Below, piece after piece: positions 46,156-54,454 of a DNA stretch of 64,000 bases. Under the pieces are notes generated by a model that did not search any database, was not told the origin of the DNA, and saw only the letters and a program-made list of their open reading frames with translations. Numbering within the stretch: the first letter of the stretch is position 1; each line of letters begins with the position of its first letter. The DNA lies in the NCBI RefSeq assembly GCF_900102545.1, contig NZ_FNBN01000006.1:124001-188000 (forward strand), written 5' to 3'. The DNA comes from Chitinophaga filiformis (GTDB lineage Bacteria > Bacteroidota > Bacteroidia > Chitinophagales > Chitinophagaceae). The position numbers were made by a program, and so were the translations under genes.

Positions 46156-47390
46156 TATTTCGTATTTAAATAGAACGCTTGTATATTTTTATAAAATCGC
46201 TGTAAATACTCATCTGTAATAACATACTCAGATTGCACCTGCTGAATACTATGCAGGATATCTTTCACCTGTTCCAGCGGCATCACTGCCTTGCGCGACA
46301 ATGCTTCTGCAAATGCGTTATCCAGGTTATTAGTATTCAGATAATAGCGCGTGCGTACAAACTCCTGCCACTGCAGAATGATCTTCTGCGCAAGGTTGCG
46401 GTTATCATGCTGCTGATAATACAACTGCCCGAGTGCATCCACAAATTCCAGCGAGTTATTCACCAACAGAGGCTTTTCAGGAATAATACGCTGCCTGCGT
46501 TTGCTTTCAAACAACATATAGATCAATAGTAATGCCACAGCCAGCCATAAAGCCCAGCGCATTGCCGGATAACGCATCAGCACCTGCCATTCGCTGAAAT
46601 CAGACGACTGACGATAGGTCTGATATTTATAAAACTCATCCCAATACACATGATCCATGTAGAGATTGGTATATGCCAGTTGCCTTTCCAGCGATACGAT
46701 ATTACGGCGGTGCAGCAGGAAATAATTGGTCAGTGTAGATGGCTGTAACAAGAGGAATACAGCGCCTTCTCCTACTGCTACTCTCACAAAATCAGGACGC
46801 TTGAATGCATCAGTACCCAATATAGTAGTACGGCTGGTATCCATTTTTGTAACGAAGCTGCCGCCCCTGATACCCTTACGGGAAAAGGCGGTGTCGGGCG
46901 CGAGGTTCCTGTTCACATAACGCTGGTCAGCATTAGTAAAAGACTGGAAAATACCTTCATCATCTACAGCGATATTCAGATATTCCAGTAGCATACTATC
47001 CGGCTGATTGGATGCGATGAATAACTGATTACCTGCTGATGCAAATCTGATCATATTCTTTGCATCTTCTGCTGAAGTATATAGTCTGTCTGCTACGATG
47101 ATATACAGGTTATAGTCTGTAGAGGCCAGCGTTTCATCCCTACTGTACGTGCGGGAAAACGGCTTGGTAACTACCTGTGGTTTGATATCATAGTAAAACA
47201 GATGAGACAGGGCATTAAACATCACATAACATCCACCGGGGCTTTTATCCTTGTGGGAAAAGCTTTGCCGTGCGAGTTCTCTCTCGTCAACTTCTTTACT
47301 GTCTGGTTTATCCGTACGTGACGAGAAGACCAGCAGGATCAGAAATACCAGGATAATGGCGCCGATTATTGCTATTAATTTTGATTTCAC
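46155..47390 (-). CDS. DUF4350 domain-containing membrane protein
   Basis: A 411-residue protein with an N-terminal span (LIAIIGAIILVFLILLVFSS), a large extracytoplasmic DUF4350 domain and a second span (WALWLAVALLLIYMLFESKR) before a cytosolic C-terminal helical part. The domain has a glutamine amidotransferase-like architecture in related families, with no visible catalytic Cys. It overlaps its neighbours by 4 bases (DUF4129) and 1 base (MoxR). Function unknown, but it is constant in this operon. Confidence 0.85.
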   Translation of the reverse strand: MKSKLIAIIGAIILVFLILLVFSSRTDKPDSKEVDERELARQSFSHKDKSPGGCYVMFNALSHLFYYDIKPQVVTKPFSRTYSRDETLASTDYNLYIIVADRLYTSAEDAKNMIRFASAGNQLFIASNQPDSMLLEYLNIAVDDEGIFQSFTNADQRYVNRNLAPDTAFSRKGIRGGSFVTKMDTSRTTILGTDAFKRPDFVRVAVGEGAVFLLLQPSTLTNYFLLHRRNIVSLERQLAYTNLYMDHVYWDEFYKYQTYRQSSDFSEWQVLMRYPAMRWALWLAVALLLIYMLFESKRRQRIIPEKPLLVNNSLEFVDALGQLYYQQHDNRNLAQKIILQWQEFVRTRYYLNTNNLDNAFAEALSRKAVMPLEQVKDILHSIQQVQSEYVITDEYLQRFYKNIQAFYLNTK

Positions 47391-48259
47391 CGGGTATAGC
47401 CTAATTCGTTCATAAATTGACGGAACTGTCTGTGTATAACGTTGAACTGTTCATCATTCACAGGCATCTCTCCGTACCAGATATATTCATAATCCAGTGT
47501 CAGCGTCGCAAATGTTTTATACCACGGTGTAGACACCAGGCTGCGCAGATAAGCTGCATTGGTTTTCTCCCTGCTATAGGTAACGATCCCTTTATCCATC
47601 AGTACCCGCAGTGTTTGCAGGTATAGCAGTCTTACCGCTACTCTGAACCTGCCGGAAGAGATAGCTTGTTCTATCTGCTGATGATATGTTTCTGTATCCA
47701 GTTCTTCCTCTGTCAGTTTTACCGTCTTATCTGCATCCGGTTTTGTTCTTTTAAACAGGTAACCATTCTGCTTCAGGTAGAGATATAACAATACGCCTAC
47801 ACCTCCTAATATGAAACATATGATCGTGAATGGGGAAAGCCCTACCAGGCGAAGGATCGCTGCAAAGATCTCGTTAAGCCAGGACATGTCTTTTTGCGGC
47901 TTTGGTTCTTTTTTCTGGTATTGCAATTCCTTGTCAGCCAGCAGTGCTTTCATGATGGTATCAGGCACTGCTCGTATCACCAGTGGATAGTCTGCATAAG
48001 ATTCCATCGTGTCAGCCATTGCCGGCATTGCCTCATCCCACAGGTGATGGTCTATCAGCATTTTTTGTGCCTGCTGACTGATATCTTCCCTGGCGTTTGA
48101 ATCTGCCGCTTCTTCTGCAGCCTCCCTTTTTGCAGCAGTAGCCATCATATCTTCAGCTACCATGGAATCCCATTTCTCCGGAGGCACCGACGTCTGCGCC
48201 TTGACGAACAAAGGCAGGCACAATAATACCAGGATATAATGTACACGCTTTTTCCTCAT
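47387..48259 (-). CDS. DUF4129 domain-containing protein
   Basis: A 290-residue protein with a signal sequence (MRKKRVHYILVLLCLPLFVK), an extracytoplasmic helical part rich in Ala/Glu, one membrane span (FTIICFILGGVGVLLYLYL) and a C-terminal cytosolic DUF4129 domain (QAISSGRFRVAVRLLYLQTL, then YSREKTNAAYLRSL). It overlaps the SpoIIM-like gene and the DUF4350 gene by 4 bases each (ATGA), so the operon is tightly coupled. Confidence 0.88.
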   Translation of the reverse strand: MRKKRVHYILVLLCLPLFVKAQTSVPPEKWDSMVAEDMMATAAKREAAEEAADSNAREDISQQAQKMLIDHHLWDEAMPAMADTMESYADYPLVIRAVPDTIMKALLADKELQYQKKEPKPQKDMSWLNEIFAAILRLVGLSPFTIICFILGGVGVLLYLYLKQNGYLFKRTKPDADKTVKLTEEELDTETYHQQIEQAISSGRFRVAVRLLYLQTLRVLMDKGIVTYSREKTNAAYLRSLVSTPWYKTFATLTLDYEYIWYGEMPVNDEQFNVIHRQFRQFMNELGYTR

Positions 48260-49239
48260 TTCACAGGCTTTATAATAGTTGCTTTAGGTCCGAGCTTATA
48301 TCCTTTACGATGCAGATAGATCGGGTAAACAATAAAGTAACCAAGAATAAATAACAGTGACAGCAGCAATATGCTGACACTGGTCCATACAGGCATAGCA
48401 GTATGCCGGGTTACGAAACCTTCCAGGAAGGCCGCCACTATAAATATCGGTATCAGTGTCACTACTATTTTTACGCCATCGCGGGCTGTATTTTTCAGCG
48501 CATCCAATCTTTTACGTGTACCCGGAAATATCAGTCCGCTAACCATCACAAGCCCGGCGCAACCGGCTATTACAATAGCAGAGATCTCCAGGGTGCCATG
48601 TATCCAGATCACCAGTACAGATTTAAGGCCTAATCCTTTTGCGAAGAAATAATACTGGAAAGCGCCCAGCATGACAGCATTCTTCATCATCAGCCAGAGC
48701 GTACCAATGCCCAGCGTAAGGCCGCTTACAAAAGTGAGCATCGCTACAGTAATATTGTTCTGCGCTATTTTCAGGAACATTACCAGCTCGTTTTCCTGTT
48801 TATAAACGCCAAAAGGATCGCCGTTATTGATATTCTGTTCTGTTCTACCCACATATTCATCTCCCAGTACACCCCGTACAAAAGTTTCATCGTGGGCGGC
48901 AGAAAAAGCACTGATCACACAAAACAGGAGGAAGAATAGAAAGGTGAAAAGGAACAAACGATGGTATTTGCGGAACAACAGCGGTAGCTCATAAATGAAG
49001 AAATTGCGGACCCGGCCATCCCGCTCTTTCCGGTTACCATAAATAGTATGATAAATACCAGCAGCCAGGCCGTTAATATAACTGGTCACCTTACTGAAAC
49101 TATAGAAGGTTTTGGCATATGCCAGATCATCCAGCAGGCTGGTAAAACGTTCCGCCATCTCGTCCGGATCTTCGGCAGGTTCTTCCTGGTATCTTTTCCA
49201 GCGCTGCAGATTCTTTTTTATGAAGGTTGATTCACGCAT
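48256..49239 (-). CDS. SpoIIM family membrane protein
   Basis: A 327-residue multispan inner-membrane protein resembling sporulation protein SpoIIM, although this is not a sporulating organism. Spans include FLFTFLFFLLFCVISAFSAA, ITVAMLTFVSGLTLGIGTLW and VWTSVSILLLSLLFILGYFI. The family motif HGTLEISAIVIAGCAGLVMV is present. It is the first gene of the operon and is divergent from the RDD gene. In this cluster it is thought to be a membrane scaffold, which is inference. Confidence 0.9.
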   Translation of the reverse strand: MRESTFIKKNLQRWKRYQEEPAEDPDEMAERFTSLLDDLAYAKTFYSFSKVTSYINGLAAGIYHTIYGNRKERDGRVRNFFIYELPLLFRKYHRLFLFTFLFFLLFCVISAFSAAHDETFVRGVLGDEYVGRTEQNINNGDPFGVYKQENELVMFLKIAQNNITVAMLTFVSGLTLGIGTLWLMMKNAVMLGAFQYYFFAKGLGLKSVLVIWIHGTLEISAIVIAGCAGLVMVSGLIFPGTRKRLDALKNTARDGVKIVVTLIPIFIVAAFLEGFVTRHTAMPVWTSVSILLLSLLFILGYFIVYPIYLHRKGYKLGPKATIIKPVK

Positions 49240-49476
49240 GGGCTAGTCTGTTAGTCCGTCATCCATAGTTGATAAGCTATAAAGGATAAGCCATCAAATG
49301 TTCATTTAAAGGATTTCGCTCAGAATATACAAAAAAATGACCCCGGCAGCTAATATTAATTAAATAAATGTAGCTAGATTAGTCAGCAACAGCGCCGTTC
49401 GGACCACTGCTCTACCGCTTATGGTCTAAGATTATAGACTACTGGCAAACATATACATTAATTAGTAAATTTATAC

Positions 49477-50202
49477 ATGGCCTCTATAAAAATACCCACT
49501 TCTTTCAATATAGATCTCGAATTTGAGACAGCTAACCTTTTCCAGCGTTTCCTGGGTTGGTTGCTGGATGCGATCATCAGGCTGGTATATTGTATTGTGT
49601 TGGGTTACACGGTGTATAACATGCAGCTGAGCGAGACGGCCAGTTACGTGGTATATTTCTTCCTGGGTGTATTGCCCATGCTGTTCTATTTCCTTGTGCT
49701 TGAGATCATTATGAACGGACAAACGCCGGGTAAGCTGATACTCAACATCAAGGTGAGGAATATGCAGGGAGGCAAGCCCAGTATCAGCCAGCATCTGATC
49801 AGATGGCTGTTCCGCATGATCGAAACGCCCTACATTTTCTGGAATGGTATTATTCCCATCATTGCCATGTTAAGGTCGCCGTACGACCAGCGGCTGGGAG
49901 ATATTGTGGCCGGAACGATCGTTGTAAGCACAAAGACAAAGGCGAGCCTGAATGAGACGATCTTCAGGGATATGTCGGCAGTGGATTATCAACCGCATTT
50001 CCCGCAGATCCTCAAGTTATCTGACAGAGATATGAATAAGATCAAAACGCTGATGGACCAGGCTATCAAGTCCAATAATCCGGAGCTGGCTGCGCGTGTT
50101 GCTTATCGTGTAAAAGATGTGCTTGAGATTAAAACGGATATGCAGCCGGCGGAATTCCTGGAAACGGTGTTGAATGACTATAACTACTACACTACGCGAT
50201 AG
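49477..50202 (+). CDS. RDD family membrane protein
   Basis: A 241-residue protein with the RDD domain of three spans: FLGWLLDAIIRLVYCIVLGY contains the Arg/Asp signature, then YVVYFFLGVLPMLFYFLVLE, and the motif NGQTPGKLILNIKV follows. The last third (from about 160) is cytosolic and helical. It is divergent from SpoIIM with a 237-base gap. The pairing of RDD with the SpoIIM/DUF4129/MoxR/DUF58 genes recurs in many bacteria, so it belongs to the same system. Some RDD proteins are Na+/H+ antiporters. Confidence 0.92.
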   Translation: MASIKIPTSFNIDLEFETANLFQRFLGWLLDAIIRLVYCIVLGYTVYNMQLSETASYVVYFFLGVLPMLFYFLVLEIIMNGQTPGKLILNIKVRNMQGGKPSISQHLIRWLFRMIETPYIFWNGIIPIIAMLRSPYDQRLGDIVAGTIVVSTKTKASLNETIFRDMSAVDYQPHFPQILKLSDRDMNKIKTLMDQAIKSNNPELAARVAYRVKDVLEIKTDMQPAEFLETVLNDYNYYTTR

Positions 50203-50260
50203 CTGCCGGTCGCCAAATAAATGACAACCGGCAGGATAACTAATTATGGCAAAAAAGTGA

Positions 50261-50710
50261 TTATACGGCAGGATTTCCGATACTACCTATCTGGCTATCC
50301 AGTGAAGCTCCGGTAGGACGGCCGGCAGGACCTATATAACGGATGTCTTTGCTGAACGCCAGGATCGGATAAAAAATAATCCCCAGAAGCAATAACCCCA
50401 CGGTGAACCCGACATCTTTCCCAAAGCTTTTGCTAAGATCATGGGTGAGCATAATAGGCAGGACGATCCATCCGTAGATCGGGATCAGGAACATAAAAAT
50501 GTACCACCAGGGTTTCCCTACAATTTCCAGCATCACAATTAAACTATAGATAGGAATAATGCTTGCCCAGCCTGGTTTACCAGCCTTTTCGAATACTTTC
50601 CAGCCACAGACAATCATCAACACACAAACAGCCACATAAAACACCATAAGAACAACGAATGCGCCACCCATAGCAGCAGCGCCTGAAGAATCGTAGGAAA
50701 CGTCTTGCAT
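50261..50710 (-). CDS. DUF5684 domain-containing membrane protein
   Basis: A 149-residue membrane protein. I use the ATG at 50710 (MQDVSYDSSGAAAMGG); an upstream ATG at 50755 is less likely. It has four hydrophobic segments: FVVLMVFYVAVCVLMIVCG, IIPIYSLIVMLEIVG, WYIFMFLIPIYGWIVLPIM and FTVGLLLLGIIFYPILAF. The pattern KAGKPGWASIIPIYS followed by GKPWWYI is typical of the DUF5684 family, often found beside signal peptidase I. Function is unknown. Confidence 0.8.
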   Translation of the reverse strand: MQDVSYDSSGAAAMGGAFVVLMVFYVAVCVLMIVCGWKVFEKAGKPGWASIIPIYSLIVMLEIVGKPWWYIFMFLIPIYGWIVLPIMLTHDLSKSFGKDVGFTVGLLLLGIIFYPILAFSKDIRYIGPAGRPTGASLDSQIGSIGNPAV

Positions 50711-50932
50711 AATTAAAGGTTTAGGTGAAAGGATATATGTATAGAAATTGAACATAATGCCTGTCGGATCGTGGTGTAAAAAAGATCTTTATTTCATGGA
50801 GTATGGAGCCGCTGCGGGGTTCAACCGGTCACTGATACAAGACATATAACATCGGATGTGACGAAATTGATCACTGAGGAACGCAGTTTTTGTTCACTTT
50901 TTTAAATAATTCTCATAATTCTTCTTTTAAGA

Positions 50933-50963
50933 TTTGTTATTTATTTCAATTAGTGTACATTTG
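50933..50963 (+). promoter_or_regulatory. Promoter of the SRP RNA gene
   Basis: TTTG (50933-50936), 19-base spacer, TACATTTG (50956-50963). It matches the Bacteroidota consensus and places transcription start close to the first base of the RNA. Confidence 0.8.
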
Positions 50964-50967
50964 CAGC

Positions 50968-51064
50968 CGGCAAGTCTTATACGACCAGCTCCTGCTGAAC
51001 TCCCCCAGGACAGGAATGTAGCAAGGGTAGGCGGTTGTAGCGGTGCGATGTAAGTAACTTGCCG
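50968..51064 (+). ncRNA. ffs: Signal recognition particle RNA (small bacterial type, 4.5S)
   Basis: About 97 bases with closing stem CGGCAAGT/ACTTGCCG. The conserved apical domain includes CAGGACAGGAATGTAGCAAG, with the symmetric and asymmetric loops that bind Ffh. It is followed by a run of nine T, which serves as terminator. It forms the RNA core of the particle that targets membrane proteins to FtsY and SecYEG. Confidence 0.95.
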
Positions 51065-51301
51065 TTTTTTTTTATTTTATATTCCAGGTCATCGGTCAAT
51101 AGATTCAGTCGAATTACTATTCACTCTCGTTCTTCAATAAAGGATGACCTGACCTACCAATGCGTTCCAACTGTTTATTTCGCGATTGTCCGGTTTCTGT
51201 GTTCATTCTAAATGAATCAGTGAGTACTGTTGATTATATTTTATTTGTTCCGTACTATTGTGACGGCAATTAATTATTAAAAAGGACTAAATCATTTCAC
51301 A

Positions 51302-51952
51302 ATGAAATTCTTCATAGATACTGCAAATCTGGCACAGATTAAAGAAGCAAACGACCTGGGCGTTCTTGACGGTGTTACCACCAACCCTTCCCTGATGGCT
51401 AAAGAAGGCATCAAAGGCGAAGCTAACATCCTCAAACATTATGAAACAATTTGCGAGCTGGTAGATGGTCCTATCAGTGCAGAAGTATTGTCTACCGAGT
51501 TCAACGCCATCGTTGAAGAAGGTAAGAAACTGGCTGCTATTCACCCAAACATCGTGGTGAAAGTGCCAATGATCAAAGACGGTATCAAGGCGCTGAAATG
51601 GTTCACCGACAACGGTATCAAAACTAACTGTACACTGGTATTCTCTGCAGGTCAGGCAATCCTGGCTGCTAAAGCAGGTGCTACCTTTGTATCTCCTTTC
51701 ATTGGTCGTATTGATGACAGCAACTGGGATGGCGTTGAGCTGATCGCCCAGATAGCACAGATCTATAGCATCCAGGGCTTCAAAACTGAGATCCTGGCAG
51801 CTTCTATCCGTTCTCCTTTACACATCATCAAATGTGCTGAAGCCGGTGCAGACATCTGTACATGTCCGCTGGATTCAATCCTCGGTCTCCTGAAACACCC
51901 GCTGACTGACATCGGTCTGGCGAAGTTCCTGGAAGACGCTAAGAAAATGTAA
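51302..51952 (+). CDS. fsa: Fructose-6-phosphate aldolase / transaldolase-like protein
   Basis: A 216-residue TIM-barrel class I aldolase of the small transaldolase subgroup. The N-terminus MKFFIDTANLAQIKEANDLG and VTTNPSLMAKEG are diagnostic. The Schiff-base Lys is Lys87 in IVVKVPM. NCTLVFSAGQAILAAKAGA and the phosphate site (ILAASIRSPLHI) follow. It catalyses either transaldolase transfer or aldol cleavage of fructose 6-phosphate; the sequence alone cannot decide. It is a single gene with a strong terminator. Confidence 0.92.
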   Translation: MKFFIDTANLAQIKEANDLGVLDGVTTNPSLMAKEGIKGEANILKHYETICELVDGPISAEVLSTEFNAIVEEGKKLAAIHPNIVVKVPMIKDGIKALKWFTDNGIKTNCTLVFSAGQAILAAKAGATFVSPFIGRIDDSNWDGVELIAQIAQIYSIQGFKTEILAASIRSPLHIIKCAEAGADICTCPLDSILGLLKHPLTDIGLAKFLEDAKKM

Positions 51953-51973
51953 TCTTATTTTTAGATGGTATAC

Positions 51974-52008
51974 TCCCCGGTGCAAGCCATGCATCGGGGA
52001 TTTTTTTT
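51974..52008 (+). terminator. Terminator of the aldolase gene
   Basis: An 11-bp stem (TCCCCGGTGCA/TGCATCGGGGA, one G-U pair) is followed by eight T, 21 bases after the stop. Confidence 0.9.
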
Positions 52009-52212
52009 GCGGGCGGGATTCCTTACCCCTGGTCTCCTGTTGGCGCGGAGCTTCAAGCAGGGGAAGATGGCATACATCAACTCCGGAGATATTACATGTC
52101 TATAGCTGTGATGACAGGCCAAAGCATAATATATAACTAAAAATCAACTATTTATATTCAGTTCTAATCCGTAACTTTTATATTTTTTCTGATTCTAGTA
52201 ATTTTACAACAA

Positions 52213-52632
52213 ATGAGTATTGATGATACCAGAAGCAAACTTAAAAATATCATTGACGGAGTTATCATTGAGGGGGCAACAGATAATTGCACAGCAACCC
52301 GAAATATCCTATGCTCAAGCTTTAGCACAAGTACAACGGTTAAAAGAGATTTCGAAAGTAAAGCAATCGCAAAAAAAGAGCAGGTCGAATTCTTAAAAAG
52401 ATATGCATCTGAACATGGTCTCTTAATAAAGTAAGCCCCCAACGAATCCCAGTTTCTAGCCAGAGGAGGTGAATCAAAAGTGTATTTCGAAGTGGAAACT
52501 AAAAGTGTTATTAAATTAAACGATGGGATTTACTATGCTACCTGGTTGGAATTCTTTAACAGCATTGTAATTCATAATCTTCTTTTCCCCAACACCTGCT
52601 ATAGTTTCCTCGGATTTATCGAAATAGGGTAA
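52213..52632 (+). pseudogene. Broken gene resembling the kinase domain of polyvalent proteins
   Basis: The first 73 codons (MSIDDTRSKLKNIIDGVIIE up to GLLIK) end in TAA at 52432-52434. The same frame continues for 66 codons, APNESQFLARGGESKVYFEV, then SVIKLNDGIYYATWLEFFNS and IVIHNLLFPNTCYSFLGF, to a TAA at 52630. The second part looks like the N-lobe of the kinase domain found in polyvalent proteins of mobile elements (Kinase-PolyVal type). The rest of the kinase is missing. So the gene is interrupted by a nonsense codon and truncated at the 3' end. The short first frame might still be translated. The AT-rich composition suggests transferred DNA. Confidence 0.6.
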
Positions 52633-52778
52633 TGTGAAGCATAAAACCCATTACAGGAAATTTGACAAGCACCTGCGCAGCAAGGCCGCCCGGCCTAATC
52701 AATGCATGCGAAGCTTTGAACCACATCTAACAAAGCCTATTGACTCAAATATTTTTGAATGACTTTTTATAAATAAAC

Positions 52779-52810
52779 TTTCATTCTTTTCTGAAAGTAT
52801 TGTAATTTTG
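52779..52810 (+). promoter_or_regulatory. Probable promoter of the NDH-2 gene
   Basis: TTTC (52779-52782), 20-base spacer, TAATTTTG (52803-52810). The -7 box fits well, the -33 box has one mismatch. The leader contains a small stem GTGTC/GACAC closed by a GAAA tetraloop at about 52847-52860. Confidence 0.5.
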
Positions 52811-52898
52811 ATATGCCATTATACGTTCCGGCGTTTGAATACATAGGTGTCGAAAGACACACGTTCATTTATTTCTTTAATTGCTAAATGATTGTATT

Positions 52899-54218
52899 AT
52901 GATTCAGCCGAATATTCCGGAAACAGGCATGCCCCGCGTAGTAATTGTAGGTGGCGGTTTTGGAGGTATCAACCTGGCAAAGAAACTCAAAAACGCCCCC
53001 GTACAGGTTGTAATGCTGGACAGGAACAATTACCATCTCTTCCAACCCCTCCTCTACCAGGTATCTACTGCCGGTCTTGAAACAGATAGTATCGCTTTTC
53101 CGCTTCGCGGGATCTTTAAAAACCAATCCAATTTCTTCTTCCGTATGGCCGAAGTAACCGGTGTACGGCCCACAGAAAACATACTGGAAACAGGTATCGG
53201 GGATTTACATTACGATTACCTGGTACTCGCCACAGGCAGCACCACCAACTTTTTTGGTAACAAGATCATTGAAGAACATGCCATAGGTATGAAGTCGCTC
53301 ATTGAGGCTGTACAGATCCGTAATTATGTGATCAAACAGTTTGAGGAAAGCCTGCTGCTGGAAGATGAAGAACAGATCAGGTCAAAACTGAACTTCGTGA
53401 TGGTAGGCGGCGGTCCTACAGGCGTAGAGCTGGCAGGCGCTTTCGCAGAACTGCGTAAGTATATCATGCCGAAAGATTATCCCGAACTGCCGGTATCGCT
53501 TATGAACATCTACCTCATTGAAGGCAGCGGCCGTATCCTGAACGGCATGAGTGAGCACTCTTCACAGAAATCACTGGAAAGCCTGGAAAAATTGGGTGTG
53601 AAAGTATTGTGCAATGCGGTAGTAAAAGAATACGATGGCAAAACACTTTTGCTCAGCAATGGCGAAACACTGCAAACACAGTCCTTGTTGTGGGCTGCAG
53701 GTGTAAAAGGTGTGCCGGTAAAAGGTATTCCACAGGAGTCAATATTACCGAACGGTCGTATACAGGTGAATGAATTCAACCTCGTGAATGGTACGCTCAA
53801 CATCTATGCTATTGGCGATATTGCCCAGATGGTGAATGATCCTAAGTTCCCGAAAGGTTATCCGATGGTGGCGCAGGTGGCGATTCAACAAGGTGCTAAC
53901 CTGGCAGAGAATATTGTGAAGATGATCAAATCTGCCGGACGTGGTTTGAAAGAGTTTAAATATAATGATCTTGGTAGTATGGCCACCATCGGGCGTAATC
54001 ATGCGGTGGCTGAATTCGCAGGGATGAAGCTGAGCGGATTTATGGCCTGGATGGTGTGGATGGCAGTACACCTTATGAGCCTCCTTGGATTCAGGAACAA
54101 ACTGGTGGTGTTCAGTAACTGGTTCTACCGTTACTTCACGTTTGACCGAGGTACACGTATTATCATTAAACGTGGTGCTGCAAATATTGTGAAACTCCGT
54201 CAGACTGTTGTCAGCTGA
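52899..54218 (+). CDS. ndh: NAD(P)/FAD-dependent oxidoreductase, type II NADH dehydrogenase
   Basis: A 439-residue peripheral membrane flavoenzyme that would pass electrons from NADH to quinone without proton pumping. The FAD-binding motif is VVIVGGGFGGINLAKKL near the N-terminus, the NADH site VMVGGGPTGVELAGAF near 170, and YAIGDIAQM near 310 holds the second FAD contact. The C-terminal amphipathic part (MAWMVWMAVHLMSLLGFRNK) is the usual membrane anchor. I chose the ATG at 52899; one 18 bases upstream is also possible. Confidence 0.92.
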   Translation: MIQPNIPETGMPRVVIVGGGFGGINLAKKLKNAPVQVVMLDRNNYHLFQPLLYQVSTAGLETDSIAFPLRGIFKNQSNFFFRMAEVTGVRPTENILETGIGDLHYDYLVLATGSTTNFFGNKIIEEHAIGMKSLIEAVQIRNYVIKQFEESLLLEDEEQIRSKLNFVMVGGGPTGVELAGAFAELRKYIMPKDYPELPVSLMNIYLIEGSGRILNGMSEHSSQKSLESLEKLGVKVLCNAVVKEYDGKTLLLSNGETLQTQSLLWAAGVKGVPVKGIPQESILPNGRIQVNEFNLVNGTLNIYAIGDIAQMVNDPKFPKGYPMVAQVAIQQGANLAENIVKMIKSAGRGLKEFKYNDLGSMATIGRNHAVAEFAGMKLSGFMAWMVWMAVHLMSLLGFRNKLVVFSNWFYRYFTFDRGTRIIIKRGAANIVKLRQTVVS

Positions 54219-54247
54219 TATTCTGCGGAAGATGCATAACGCGACAT

Positions 54248-54412
54248 ATCATCCGCAGTGATAAAAACAACACGCGTCTATAGTACATGATACCGTGAAC
54301 GCACTACTATTTCATCATCCGTAGTAGTAAAACAACAACGCGTCCATAATACATGATACCGTGAACACACTACTATTTTATTATCTGTAGTGATAAAACG
54401 ACAACGCGTCCA
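54248..54412 (+). repeat. 66-bp tandem repeat, two and a half copies
   Basis: Copies begin at 54248, 54314 and 54380, exactly 66 bases apart, each starting ATCATCCG or ATTATCTG and holding GTAGT, a run of A and ACGCGTC. They share CATGATACCGTGAAC. The third copy is cut at 54412, where it becomes the left arm of the terminator. The unit does not fit CRISPR, since no spacer varies between conserved repeats. Confidence 0.8.
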
Positions 54413-54439
54413 CAGCTTCATATGCTATGGACGCGTTGT
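54401..54439 (-). terminator. Terminator between ndh and the DUF5103 gene
   Basis: A 12-bp perfect stem (ACAACGCGTCCA/TGGACGCGTTGT) with a 15-base loop lies 15 bases after the stop of the minus-strand gene. On the minus strand CGTTTTATC follows. The left arm is part of the third tandem repeat copy. Confidence 0.75.
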
Positions 54440-54454
54440 TATTTGATATTGTTA

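Noticed and set aside
52164..52442. Minus-strand frame of 92 codons near the kinase remnant
   Set aside because: It is antisense to the plus-strand frame that gives recognisable kinase-like continuation, and it lacks features of its own.
52847..52860. Riboswitch in the ndh leader
   Set aside because: Only a 5-bp stem with a GAAA tetraloop is visible; this matches no riboswitch class that I know and is too little for a claim.
54248..54412. CRISPR array
   Set aside because: The repeats are directly joined with a 66-base period and no unique spacers, and no cas genes are near.
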